Assembly: GCA_037903355.1 (NCBI GenBank)
Contig: JBAJFE010000006.1
Coordinates: 1 to 64,000, forward strand
Length of the DNA stretch: 64,000 nucleotides
Reading direction: 5' to 3'
Source: Trichuris trichiura
Lineage: Eukaryota; Nematoda; Enoplea; Trichinellida; Trichuridae
A program made the position numbers and the translations under genes. This document shows positions 21,691 through 32,869 of this stretch, one piece after another. The notes under the pieces were generated by a model, which worked only from the letters and a program-made list of their open reading frames with translations, did not search any database and was not told where the DNA came from. The number at the start of each line of letters is the position of its first letter. The first letter of the stretch is position 1.

Positions 21691-24290
21691 AATGGTACAG
21701 CAGTATAAAATCTCATCTTCTTTTTTCGCATTGGGTGGCAAGTCACGCCTCGGCTCATATTCAAGAACTCGATGTTGCCTTAGTTTTCCACATGTCGTGC
21801 TAAAGTTTAGAGGACAGAAGTTGAGGAGTTAGTCACTTAATTTTTTGAGTACGAAAAAAATTAGTAACACATCTAGTCAGCCACTGATCAGATCTGTGCG
21901 GTAAAGAAACTCTGACCACGCTACTTTAACAGATAGTGAACTTTATTTCTCTTAATGAGTACGGTAGGCTCAAACGAGTTTCATCAGTAAACGAGACTGC
22001 AACACCAGCAAGCTGATACAAAAGAAACTACTGAACGATTGTACAGTGAAAGGTCTTCCCCTATTGACTCACTGTTCAAAGATGATACATCGCATTTAAC
22101 GTTAAAGCTTTCCTTGTGTTATCCTGTTAGTTCGTTTTACCCTAAAAAAAGTCTACGTTCAAGCTTGCATTCCAAAATATATGCTACGTTTTGCGTACGC
22201 GCGCAGGTGGCGCAATTGCTTTCTGGAAAACGTGTACTGTAAAAAGTCTAAATTTGAACTGCCATGATTAGCAGGTTCAACCTTAACTGACGCTCTATTC
22301 TTTATGCCTTTTGATGGCAAAGAACCATTCAATAATAGACGTGAGAAACAAAATTTCGTCCATGAGTCCTAACTACTGCGTTGGAAAAGACGTCAAATGA
22401 ACACCTGACTCAGTGAACCAAGGTTAATAACAGACTTTTCCTTAATGATAAATAATCTTGCACATTTCGAGTAATCTTTTGTGCAATCGTGAGAAGGATA
22501 AACTATTATGGTTGTGTGTGAGTAGACCATGATTCGAACATCTCAACTATGAAAGTTAGTTTTCTCGACTGCAATTCAATTCTCACGCATAACTGTTTCA
22601 GACGTCTTGTTGCTGTCCACTCACTCGCAAGCAGAGATCATCATTTAACCTACCGACAATGGTACAAGAACTTTGGATATTTTCAAAATTACTTACACGC
22701 GACAGATCGTCACATGCTACCAAATGCGCTTAACTAATAAAGTATATAACAAGTAAATTGGGAACAAGCTTTAAAAGCCAACCCAACTATCTTTACAATG
22801 ATTTCATCACCGCTAGATCAAACTACCGTCTACAGACATTAGTTTGAATAGTCGACTCTATCCCGTATGGCAGGAAAAAAATTCAAATGAAGAATTGAAA
22901 CATGGAATACCTATTAACATCTCCACTTCCGCATCTGGAAGATTCAGTGTGTCTATTACAGCCGATTCACCTCAACTATCTAATCAACTGGTCAGTTTTC
23001 TCATTTTCTATTTGCCTAAATATAGCCATTTGATTTGAGTAATGAAGGGCGGTGGCGACAACGAACGTTTTTGGTTAGAACACCTAACGCAAAGCCATGA
23101 AGCTGCAGGTAAGTAGTGAACAAGCGGGAAAAGCAAGAAAGAAGTCGGAAAGCCACTTCTGGTCCAAAGAGCTAAAAAAATGAATGTCGAATTCTTCGTT
23201 CGACCAGTCGGCTGAATACAACTTCATAAACTGTCGTTCTAACCGTACGGAAGCAAAGAAAATGTAAAAATTTGTATCTCGCTTAAGCGCACAGAACACA
23301 CCGTTGTACCAACTGAATTTGTAGCCAGAAAGGGCACAGCCAAAACGCTCACTGCTTAACTAAAGCAAAAGCAGCCCCCCGTCGAGCTTATCTCTTTTTA
23401 TTTTCTCGCTGAAAGATAGGGGATACTGGTTTTTCTCCCGCGCGATAAGCTATTATGTGGCGTACATTGGCGGAGGGGACTCCCGGGGAGAGTGATTAGT
23501 TTTCGCTGCCTCGATTTGTTCACGACATAACACAGTGAACCATGCCATAGGAGCAGCGTTGAACTGGCATTTGTCCAACACACTGCAAAGCAGTTGCCCC
23601 TAACGCATGACGACGCTACTTTCACCCAAGCTAAATCCAGGCGGCTTCTATCCCACCTTTGATCAATTCTAAAAGTTTATACACCATTAACTAAAACCAT
23701 ACTTTAGGCATAATGAGACACTTCAGTTTCATATTTACAGAGGTCTTGGAACGATCAATTAAATTGAATGATGACCAGAGGGAATAATGCTCAGCAGCAG
23801 AGAAGATGCAAGCTGAATAAAAAAATTTTAAGCAGCAGAAGCGCAACGAATCGAAGCACTTAACCTGTTTGCTGCTCCATGAACACTGAGATTTAATCAT
23901 TGCCGGTGATAGTACTTTTATTACGTCTACATGATAACCAAAAGCGCTTAACGGCAAACAGTTGTAATTTTTCTTGAACTGAAGTCAGCTGAAAAGACAT
24001 TGCTGTTAATCAATGGTTGGAATCACTAACTTGGACGGAACCTGTCTTTAATGTAAGCAAGAACCCGGACACAACCCGGTCCTTAGTCAGCCCACAAATT
24101 GTCTTTATATCTTTAGGGACAAGATACCGACTTGAGACGGTAGCCGCAATAATAAAAGAAAGAGAGCGATTTCATGTATGCACTTATTATGGAAACCGTA
24201 CAAAGCGTTTATTTGTACTTACCAATGAACGAATCCTCAGAGCTTTCAGAGCCCTAAGTGCTCCGTTGTCAACATAAAGAAATCCTGAAT
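21691..24290. other. No gene recognised
   Basis: AT-rich sequence with only short frames on both strands, none with a recognisable domain. I found no strong tandem repeat or RNA gene here. Confidence 0.4.
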
Positions 24291-24349
24291 AATAAAAAAA
24301 AGACTCCTATATACCATACCGAATTACAAAGGACTTAGCAGAAACGATA

Positions 24350-24800
24350 ATGAGGGCGGAAAGCTCATTCGGTTTGGCGAACGATTCGGAAAGCGACGAT
24401 ACAAGCGGCAACGCAAAAGAATGCAAGTTATCATCACTATTCCTGAAAATTATAACCACTGATAGGAAAACTATGTTGGATAAAAAACTGCAGTGTCAAA
24501 CTGCGCGGTTTTGTGGCATTGAATAGACAGCACTGGGAAATAGGTACGTTAACTGTCATGATACAGTTTTCTACACAGTAGGACTTGATGATGATCAAAA
24601 CTTTTACTGTGGAGCTTTCCGGTCTTCTCTTGCCCGTCGTCAGTGCTAACAGTTGGATCAGTGAACAGTTATAAAGCGTGTACAAAGTATAACAATAATA
24701 GGTGTCGTAGAGTATGCAAAATTGTACTGAGCATGAAAACTATTAGATCAGAATCTGTGCTGCAAGGCGAATAAACTGCAAAACCTGAAAAACCATACGT
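24350..24800. repeat. Diverged partial third copy of the 7-kb unit
   Basis: Words around 24,455-24,545 and 24,720-24,800 parallel 11,755-11,920 of unit copy 1 in the same order: an ATCATAAAC/CTGATA(A/G)GA region, TGTGCGG...CAAAACTGCGC, then GCATGAAAAC..ATTAGA and AGGGTGAATAA-like words. A hammerhead-like core lies within it on the minus strand. Identity is low, so this is an old copy. Confidence 0.5.
24612..24658 (-). ncRNA. Hammerhead-like core, minus strand
   Basis: Read on the minus strand, CTGACGA (from 24,643) is followed by a 17-nt hairpin region (CGGGC...GACCG) and GAAAGCTCC (from 24,619). ACTGT upstream and ACAGT downstream could close the structure. The order and spacing match the other hammerhead-like cores in this window. 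Pairing of stem II is imperfect. Confidence 0.3.
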
Positions 24801-25870
24801 AAAGATATTGATGACGTAAAAGTTTAGAAAAAAAATTTTGATACAAACTAAAAAGAAAAAAACGCCGCGTCAGTAAAAAAAGAAGAGCATAAATATGCCA
24901 TCACATCTATCAAAATAGTTTTAAAGACACTCTGCTAGACGCGCCAATTAAATGCAAATAAAAACGTTAAAAAAAGTTTTCTACTTTTTGTACTAAAGGC
25001 TTAGCGATGTTTGAATTTTAATTTCAAAAATATTGAAAAATAAAGCAAAAGCGCAACACCTTTTGTACGGACTGTGCATCAAACAGACAAATGCAAAGTT
25101 TGCGAATTTTGGAATCAGTCTACAGAACGCTTAAAGAGCGGTAAGTACACTTGGACAGACTCGCGTGAAGCGCTGAATGCAAAACTTGGAATCGCAAGTA
25201 AAATCCGTACAAAAAAATAATAACTGCGTATTTTCTGTAGGCATAGGTATGACAGTGCGTATCTAATAATCTATAAAGAAACGCTGAATTGTCACACGAT
25301 GAAATTGAATAAAATTAGGCGTGAATCTGTAAGCTCTATGATTATTCTTAGGAGTATATGCTCGGCACATTTTAGCAGACAACGTTCGGTCTAGAGCAAT
25401 AGCAGAATACGAAGGTTTCCTGGTCGTCCTTGATTATCGGCCATCTGTTAAGGTACCAAAAGTCTGACTAATGAAAGTGTTAAATCTCCGAAAATTAATA
25501 AAATTTTTTAAAATCTAAGCAAACAACCGATGAAAGCAGCTCACCATGTAGCAACTGTGGGCATTATATCGTATGTAGAATAACGGCTGACTTATTTGGG
25601 ATCACATATTCGACCTGCACAAATGGAAGCTTTCTTAAAAGAAAAGTCCCGCTAAAATTAACAGCATATCGGCGATACTTTCTATGGGCATTTCTGCTTT
25701 ACGAAAATATTAGTATTACATGCTACGTATTGGCTGAACGACTTTGCCTATAACATGCTATTTCAAGATAGTGGAATTTATCATAATTAATGAAGAAACC
25801 TGCTTAGAATAAGAATGGATGCTATTCCTAAAAATTAGAAGTTTCTTAAAGGGTTTATACGTTTTCATAA
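24801..25870. other. No gene recognised
   Basis: AT-rich sequence with many stops in all frames and no repeat or RNA gene that I can support. Confidence 0.4.
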
Positions 25871-25875
25871 TCAAC

Positions 25876-25999
25876 CTTCAATACGGCTTTCCATCCGCCC
25901 ATTTCTTTGGCTGTTAGCTCATTTGCCCGTTTCTTTGGCTGTTAGCTCATTTGCCCGTTTTCAAGGCAAAAAACAAGCAAGTGCAAAGCCGTATTGAAG
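25876..25999. mobile_element. Small inverted-repeat element with internal 28-bp tandem repeats
   Basis: A perfect 15-bp inverted repeat (CTTCAATACGGCTTT at 25,876-25,890, complement at 25,985-25,999) encloses 2.3 copies of a 28-bp unit GCCC(A/G)TTTCTTTGGCTG.... The whole is 124 bp, typical of a tiny MITE. No target-site duplication is obvious. Confidence 0.6.
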
Positions 26000-26589
26000 T
26001 TACACTATTAAGTAGTCGCTATAGAAAAAATCGAAATGCACAGCTACAACAACGAGCCATTGCAAATAGCGTTAACTTTAAATCGCATTTGTCGCTTAAT
26101 TCTAATCACGAATGATTGAGTACGCATGTAATTTATGTTACATGAACATCGAGGTCTTGTTCAATCTTGTAGATTAGTTTGCGATAATCCTTGGAAGATT
26201 GATAGAAATATGAATCGAAACTAGAATAGTTTTTCCTACGTGACCGTGCCTAGTATTCAAACAGTTGAGAAAATGATTTTCAAGTTCAACTGAGGACAAC
26301 TTGCATTTTCCATTGCACTACCGTATTAATGCGGGGATGAAGAGAGCGCAAGGTTATGCAAAATTTATTCGCGACTATATAAATACGTAAAAACCTAGAT
26401 TTTCTTTTTGCTAACGATTTCCGTTTTGGCAATTCAATTAGTATCGCATAACAACGCGCTACTGGAAGAACATCTTGATTTGAAAAAAATTATACCATAA
26501 TTGATCAAACGTAGGCACCCACGATAAAGCTTACATAAGTAACACACGCTAGCAAAAGACGGCTGCGTTTAAACAGGACTAAAGATCGA

Positions 26590-27105
26590 TAGCAGTTTCG
26601 AAGATTGTCGCACATTTCTCTCAGCTCTCTATCGTCAAACGGGCAATGCTAACTTATAAAGAACCTGTCTGTCAATCAGAAAAGGTCTACCTACATAAAA
26701 GAAGTAAACTTTTTCTCAGACGGAGCAACAGGACAGTCAGTCTAGTAGACAGTTCGCCGAACAGGCTAAACAAAGTTCCTTAGCGGTGCTGCTAAAACAA
26801 TTTGTTTAACAGCGTCTGTCAGGTATAAAATACTAAGAGCTAAACAGCGCTTACACTATTTAGTTTTTGAAATGAAAAACTCCTTTGTTACCAGTCCTCA
26901 TTTTACAACAGCAAGCGATATCATATGCACTTAAAAAATATCATTCGCGCTTCTATGACGTAGGTGATGCTTACATCAATGAACTTATGCTAACAATGTA
27001 GAACTCAATCTCGCTATTACGGCTAATTCTAAAATGCCGTAAAACGCATAGAGAAAACTTACCATGAGTAAGCTAAATAACTACATTTCTCTTTACGTTT
27101 ACAAA
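26590..27105. repeat. Dispersed direct repeat, copy B
   Basis: This is the second copy of the 21,165-21,690 repeat in the same orientation, about 5.4 kb away. It has an extra ~80 bp between the GATTGTCGCACATTTCTCT word and the CGGAGCAACAGG word. Its right end runs into a hAT-like terminus. Confidence 0.85.
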
Positions 27106-27111
27106 AAGGAT

Positions 27112-27226
27112 AATGCGGCACGACGTTGTTCCAATAAACGGTGGGCCCTTACAAGGATTAGGGGGGCCCTGACAAGGCCTAGGGGAGCCCTGGGGCAAAA
27201 AAGGTTGAGAAACTATGTTCTTAGAC
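27112..27226 (-). mobile_element. hAT-like transposon terminus
   Basis: On the minus strand the segment begins CATAGTTTCTCAACCTTTTT and continues with alternating GGGCCC/CCCCTAGGCCTTG blocks. This closely fits the CAGTGGTTCTCAACCTTTTT-type end of non-autonomous hAT elements, with the first bases mutated. No matching opposite end or transposase is visible. The plus-strand ORF 27,064-27,339 reads through it and is not proposed as a gene. Confidence 0.5.
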
Positions 27227-27339
27227 GATCTAGATCATTTATTTTCGACGCAAAACTTTTAAACGATCAAAGCCGGGTTTCGAACTGTTCTCTTATGCGT
27301 TTAGCATCGCAGTCCAGCTTAGGATTAACTCCGCTGTAG

Positions 27340-28435
27340 TTTTAAATACTTTGTTAACGGACTTTGTCATGTAGTTGCACGTTGCGATAAATAATTTCTT
27401 GCGAAGCTGCACGCGACGAAAGACAGCGAACTACTCCCTTCCTTTGCATAGCACCAAAGTTGAGCCAGTTCTATTAGCCATTAGAAATTAGAATTACACC
27501 ATTCGCCTATCGGTGGAATTAAATAACGATTTCTTTCCTTTTTTCAAACAACAGTCATAAACAATTTTTCCCGACCTTTATCATACGTAGCTTCATAATG
27601 TGCCTACTTCACTGTCGCTAACATTCTAAGTAGGAAGCATGTTTTTAACCATTAGAAAAGGTACACGTCTCCGTTCCTCTCAACTAGTTTTTACTCAGAA
27701 TCTAAATAGCAATTGAGAACCAGAACTCCAGTCCGACAGAGGACGAACGTGCAAGAAAGCAATCTTCTTCCGTTAACACAGTTAACATAGATGAATGAAG
27801 AGATGGTTCTGCAAGTTTAAATTACAATCTTTCCTTCATTTCCTCTTCTGCAATTTCCACAACGTGATCATCGCAATTTGGCTTCACTTTTTTAAGTAGT
27901 CTCAAAACGAAGAGCTGAGTGCAAATCACTAAAATTAAAGCAGGAGAAAAACTTTTCAGCGATTCCGTCTTTAACCGTACGAGAGCTCATTAGCAACCTT
28001 TCAACTGTAAATGTTGCAATGATAGTTTATCCTTTCTGATGACATTAAGTTCATTCTAGGATTGGTTGACTCCATTAATCCTATCTATAATTAGACTTGA
28101 GCAGAGAAGAATTTCAGAAGATTCATTTTCGGTGTCGTTCTTGTTGATCAGATGTGCAAATCTTTCGGAACGGTTAAACGTCTTTACTATTTGTTGTGAT
28201 GTAACCTCAGAAAAGCTCAGTGAACCTATAACTTTAAGGAAAGCACAATTTTTTGTAAAACACTCACGACAGCGCTGCTGCTTCTTAGAGTGGATACCTT
28301 TTCTGCTCACGAATGTAAAACCACAACGTCCTGACCGTGACACCTTCCCAGCTTTATCTTTGGCCATCAAGACGGGATTAACATGAATCACAATACTTTC
28401 GTAGATACAGATTTTTATAAGAAATCAACAAAGTG
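27340..28435. other. No gene recognised; 106-111-codon ORFs on both strands
   Basis: Open frames overlap at 28,056-28,391 (minus, 111 codons, Cys/Lys-rich middle) and 28,066-28,386 (plus, 106 codons). Neither matches a family I know, and they cannot both be real. The rest is AT-rich and featureless. Confidence 0.3.
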
Positions 28436-28439
28436 ATTT

Positions 28440-28645
28440 CCGAAAGACAGGATGTCTTTTAACAGGCATGAACAGTTTCATAGTAGATCTTCAGATTCAC
28501 GGGTTTGGCCTGTTGGATGTATCTGTAAGTAAACTTCAAAGTGTCCTACCAACGGATGGATGAGCAAATTGTAAGAGAAAATACAGAACAATTTGTATAC
28601 CGTACGTTTCGGAACTGCTCGTGTTCCGTCGTGTCTTTCACCATA
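28440..28645 (-). mobile_element. Inverted copy of the 247-bp insertion element
   Basis: The reverse complement matches 17,876-18,122 from the hairpin CGGAACACGAGCAGTTCCGAAACG to the end CCTGTTAAAAGACATCCTGT. The hammerhead-like CUGA is mutated here (CACGACGG instead of CTGACGACGG), and the left ~45 bp no longer align. No clear target-site duplication remains. Confidence 0.8.
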
Positions 28646-28689
28646 GGCAGTCTCACTTGAGTGCAAGCAGCACCTCACGTGACTGGGCT

Positions 28690-29485
28690 GCTGGCAGCAT
28701 ACCGTTACCAGTTCGCTGGCGCACATGCTGACTAATTGCATTTCTGGTTTGTAGAGTCGACAAGCTGCTTCCATACCATAAGCACCATTGCTTCGGTTTC
28801 ATTTGCTGTTCTTCTTCACAGCTGACTTAGTTTATTGCTGTTTTGTGCTTTGTTTGTTCTATCGGTGGAAGGTACGCGAAGTGACTAAGTCAGTCCGTAA
28901 GTTTGTAACAAACTGAGCACTCCAGACGATTTCAGGAATGAATACCTCGACGGTCAGCTAACGGCCTTTACAGGCTGATCGCATCAGGACGATTAACCGA
29001 AGCAACGATTTTCAAGAAAGCACTTTAGGTTTCCTATCGTTTAAACGTCCGCAACTTCCATTCCTGGGCACGATTCATGGTTCTGATTACAACAAGTGTC
29101 CAAGTTACGTTAACACATACAAAAGGCAACGGAAAATGTAAATAACGCAGATATAGAGAAACGTGGTGGCAGAAAGACGAAAATCTTTATGACGTTTGGC
29201 AAGGCAAAAGCAGTCTACCTACGAAAAGCAGACGTGTAATACTGATAAGAACAGCTATTGCAGCAGCTTTGGCGAAAAGATAAGTGTTGCGTGCAAATTA
29301 TTTGCGACGATGTGATAAGCTTATCTGCGAGCTGCCGTGGCATAGTTCAAGTGGTTTTTAGTTTAGGAAAGGCAAGCAGAAATTTTCCGATCATAAAATG
29401 GCTGATAGAAAAGCAGGAGTGTTATAGTACGCCTTTTACGTGATGAGGAGTTGAAGTCTTTTCTGCAAAATTTTCACACGAGTAG
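28690..29485. other. No gene recognised
   Basis: Only short frames are present. No repeat, RNA gene or transposon end was recognised. Confidence 0.4.
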
Positions 29486-29495
29486 TGGTATTGCA

Positions 29496-29682
29496 AAATT
29501 TTCCCGCCAGGGGCGACAGAACGAAAAGTTTGAGAACCTAATGACGTCCCAGCTACGCCACGTCCTACCATGCAGCCAATCAGCGGGCCCAAAATTGACC
29601 AATCAGAATTGGGGGCTCAAGCGTTTGGAAACGTTCACAGGGGGCGATGGAGCGAAAAATTTTGAGAACCTATGGCACAGAT
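29496..29682. mobile_element. Two hAT-like right ends in direct orientation
   Basis: CAGGGGCGACAGAACGAAAA followed by GTTTGAGAACCTAATG (29,507-29,542) and CAGGGGGCGATGGAGCGAAA followed by AATTTTGAGAACCTATGG (29,638-29,675) are diverged copies of one terminus. On the minus strand each reads TTCTCAAA(A)CTTTT..., the usual start of hAT elements. The region between them is unique. Confidence 0.4.
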
Positions 29683-30274
29683 AGTCAAGGCTATGCGTGG
29701 TGGGCCGTTGGCCACTGCGCCATATGAATTAACGTATCACACGTTGCGAAAAGACGAGCGTTTCTCACGTCTATTCTGTTTGAACGGTTGCTTGCTCTGT
29801 TTGCTGCAATTATTATTAAACTATTCTTGTTTGGCGTTTGGTCTGTTTACCAAGCGAGAAAATTCAAATTTTAAAACAAATGGTGCCTGTATGCCTGTAT
29901 GTCAAAGTGTTCTTTACCGTTGCATTTTGTTCAGCGAGAGTTCCCCGACAACTCTCGTCGGCCACATAAGCGTAAAAGTAAGCTTAACACAACTGAGTCA
30001 TTGGTTATACGATTACATGCACAGAAAATCGGAACTACTGAGACTGGGTGCAGTCAGGCTGTTGTTCTCATTATTTGCTGTTGCACTTTGCTTTTCTGTG
30101 GCAATTCGTTTGTCGGTCACGACAGCGGTGTGGAGTGACAAAGGAAGCGCTGCTGTAATTAGTCGAATCGTGGGCAGAAATGTACGCAAGTCTATTTTTT
30201 CTACTGCTGAACACAGAAATTTTGAAGCCAGAGTTGTCCCGCGTTTGTTATTTAGAAAGTGGTTAAGCCCGTAA
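29672..30274 (+). CDS. Hypothetical 200-residue open reading frame
   Basis: Single open frame of 200 codons, long for random sequence of this composition. It has a hydrophobic stretch at about residues 125-150 that could be a membrane segment, and no domain I recognise. It starts inside a hAT-like end, so its 5' part is probably transposon-derived and the start uncertain. A 103-codon frame overlaps on the opposite strand. I rate a real gene as unlikely but cannot exclude an exon. Confidence 0.2.
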   Translation: MAQIVKAMRGGPLATAPYELTYHTLRKDERFSRLFCLNGCLLCLLQLLLNYSCLAFGLFTKRENSNFKTNGACMPVCQSVLYRCILFSESSPTTLVGHISVKVSLTQLSHWLYDYMHRKSELLRLGAVRLLFSLFAVALCFSVAIRLSVTTAVWSDKGSAAVISRIVGRNVRKSIFSTAEHRNFEARVVPRLLFRKWLSP

Positions 30275-30525
30275 CCGAAAAACAAATTTTTGTGTTCATG
30301 AGTATTTGTGCATTTAAGGAACATTTCAGTTCACGTTGTTACGACTGATTATCGATGAAAAGGAAAAGTTTTACCTTCATTTTCGCTGTACAGAAGCCGT
30401 CACAGCATGGAATATCGGGACAAATTTTAGCTGTTCAGTCAAGTCAGTCAGCATGCACGCTAAACTTTACTAGCACCGTTTTTTTATACCGACGTTTACG
30501 CAGAAGTGTGATTACTTTTAAACAT

Positions 30526-30819
30526 CTAATGGCACAATGCGCTTTTAGGTCCGAAAAGCTCTTGATACGACGGAGGTGGGCAGTCTACAAATTCTGATGG
30601 TATTTGAACCTCTGTGCTTTCTGTATTCCGTTCTTGATCTAGTGGCTGAACATTTGAATTTTGAACATGAAGACTGTTAGGGTAGTCCCTGTTCTTCCTT
30701 CGGTCAAAGCATGCCTTCAGCTCTTGTTTCCTCGCTGTAAGGAAAACCCACAGAAGGAACATGACAAAAATAAAGGTAAAGAGCAGTGTTAAAAAGAAAA
30801 AAACTGCCACCTGCTGCAT
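30526..30819 (-). CDS. Small single-pass membrane protein with PPxY motif
   Basis: A 97-residue frame on the minus strand opens with MQQ and a strongly hydrophobic segment (residues about 5-29) followed by Arg/Lys, which predicts one membrane span with the C-terminus in the cytosol. The tail is polar and ends with PPPSYQELF at about residues 82-90. PPxY motifs bind WW domains, notably those of Nedd4-family ubiquitin ligases. Small membrane adaptors of this layout are known in several animal families, but I cannot assign this one. Additional upstream exons are possible. There is no supporting splice or poly(A) evidence beyond the intact frame. Confidence 0.5.
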   Translation of the reverse strand: MQQVAVFFFLTLLFTFIFVMFLLWVFLTARKQELKACFDRRKNRDYPNSLHVQNSNVQPLDQERNTESTEVQIPSEFVDCPPPSYQELFGPKSALCH

Positions 30820-30829
30820 CGTTTAGGAA

Positions 30830-32035
30830 TGCCTCTTTGACATACTATTGCGACCGGTAGTATCCGAGTGTTCCTGTAGACTGCTAATTTTAAACTTGCT
30901 TTAAGTTGCAGCAGCGCTTCGAAGAATTTCTGCTGCATGACCTTACTCAATGGATTTTTATTTTTTAAATGTACACATCAAATAGGATGGGGCAGTAGTG
31001 AATTCAGTTGTTAAAGCACAGTATGCTCTTCATCCTCTGTTCAGGCCATCTGCTGTCTTTTGCGGGACGGCAAACATACATCAGTTTAAAGCACGTTTTC
31101 TAATCTCAGAGCAACCCTTGTCCAGCTTTCAAAGTTCTGACCTCATCAGCGCCATCTAAACTGAATTGCTGACCCAAGGTACCGCTCGCTTTAACGTCTT
31201 TTTTTCTTTCTCGTCAGAAAACAGAAACGTAGTTTGTTAAGGAGTCCTTTGTGCAGTGAAGGGTACATGAGTCTGAAGTGGGGTGACGCGTATATACTGT
31301 GACTACAAGAACGCTTATAAAGTCTCAGAAGCATTATTTGTACAGTAGGGATTGAATTGGTTAGCATGCCCACGCGTATCCAACGTTTACTCAGACTTTT
31401 GGCGCAACAGATCCTGTCTTATGACTTTTCCCTTTTACGCCGCTCCTTCTGACTCAGTCTTTTTTCGTCGTTCTTTTTCCGCCAGCTTTCAAACCCCACC
31501 TATTTCTGCACCCTGTTTGGTTATGTATAGCCCCACTGGCTCCCTAGTCACTCTTCTAGCATCTTCGGTCGTTTTCGCAGGGAGAAAACGCCCCAACTTT
31601 CTAAAATAAACATCATTCAACTGAGTCAGAAGAGCTAGCAAATACTGAAAGAGTGATTCAACTAAATACAGCGAAAGCTGCTTCTCGAAGAGAGGCATCT
31701 GTAACTTAAAAAGACGTTTATTTCAGAGGGCTTAACATCACAGTTCTGAAAACGAACAACCAACGAAGGATGAAGTTCTACATTGGAAGTAGTTTCGAAA
31801 GACAGAAGTGATGAATGCTTTAAAATGCAAAGCAGGGAACAAGCCGTGAAAGGCTGGCATATCGAGTAGTCTAATATGCAGGCTGAAGAGTGAAACGGAA
31901 AAAATCTGAGAAAAGCTCAAAATGTTGAACAAATCGAAATTTCGAACTGTTCAATGTTACCAGTGTTCATCGACATTAATATACCCTGTCAGACTTCTTT
32001 TCTATCCTAACTTAACTCGTCAAACCGCAAAGAAT
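30830..32035. other. No confident gene; minus-strand ORF 31,489-31,698
   Basis: The minus-strand frame 31,489-31,698 (69 codons, beginning MPLFEKQL) has protein-like composition. A possible donor (GTTTGA) lies near its end, so it might be one exon of an unrecognised gene. Nothing else here is supportable. Confidence 0.25.
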
Positions 32036-32053
32036 TTGGTCTGAGAACAGTAT

Positions 32054-32224
32054 TCAAAATAAAAATTTTTTGCGGTCTTTCTACCCGTTCGTTAAAGAAA
32101 AACGTTTATTGCAAACGTCTATCCTGCGGAGCTTTCGGGCCACGCCGGGGCCCGTCATCAGCGCTAAGTGCGCCGCCGTCGGGTCGGTCATTATGTTAGC
32201 AGGCCGCCATTTTTTCCATCAATA
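32054..32224 (-). mobile_element. 171-bp insertion with 14-bp target-site duplication and hammerhead-like core
   Basis: CTGAGAACAGTATT occurs at 32,040-32,053 and again at 32,225-32,238, flanking a 171-bp segment. On the minus strand the segment contains CTGATGA (from 32,161), a strong GC hairpin (GGGCC...GGCCC) and GAAAGCTCCGCAG (from 32,136). This is the same core as in the 7-kb units. No open reading frame. The long exact duplication points to a fairly recent retrotransposition-type insertion. Confidence 0.75.
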
Positions 32225-32254
32225 CTGAGAACAGTATTGATGGAAAAAATTGAT

Positions 32255-32865
32255 ATTCTAGGCTGGTAAGCAGATCGAGTGCCGAACAGGAATGGTTTAA
32301 TAGTTTAATTGCAGCGCAGTAGAGCAAGCAATCTGTCTGACGTTCTGCAAAGACTGACTGCGCACGGTTATCTAACAGGAAAAAGGAATCGCTCAGATAA
32401 CCTTATAGGTTGCCATACGCTTAAGCCCTAGTGGGAGCAACGACCTGATGTTATCATCAACACAGGCTTCGTCTAGCAACTAGCAAAGGCACACTGATAG
32501 GCACAGAACATCTTGCACTTAAGATATTCGGGGAATAATAACATATGGGAATGTACTTCGCGGATAACTGCGCAAACACACTCGTGCAAACTTACCTTGT
32601 GAAAAGAAAACACATCTGCAACGAATCCGGACGAAGACGGGAGCTCGTGGCATCATACCTTCTTAGTTCCATCTAGATGCATTTCTTTTAAGCGGGAAAA
32701 TGGAAACCTGTACACATATTCAGACGTACTTGCCCTGCGTATGTTGGGATTCGAGATCGAGTAGGACAGCTTTACTTGTAAAAACAGGCAACGCAAAAGA
32801 GAAGGCCACAGTAGAACGACCGACTAACTAAAAGCAGGTTAGGTACTGTACGCACAAGGTAAAAC
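32255..32865. other. No gene recognised
   Basis: Unique sequence with stops in all frames. No repeat or RNA gene recognised. Confidence 0.4.
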
Positions 32866-32869
32866 TATT

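Noticed and set aside
28056..28391. Overlapping sense and antisense ORFs of 106-111 codons
   Set aside because: At most one could be real, and neither has a recognisable domain or splice sites; left as featureless.
32209..32250. Perfect 19-bp inverted repeat read as a hairpin or terminator
   Set aside because: Half of it belongs to the right target-site duplication of the 171-bp insertion, so the palindrome arises at the junction.
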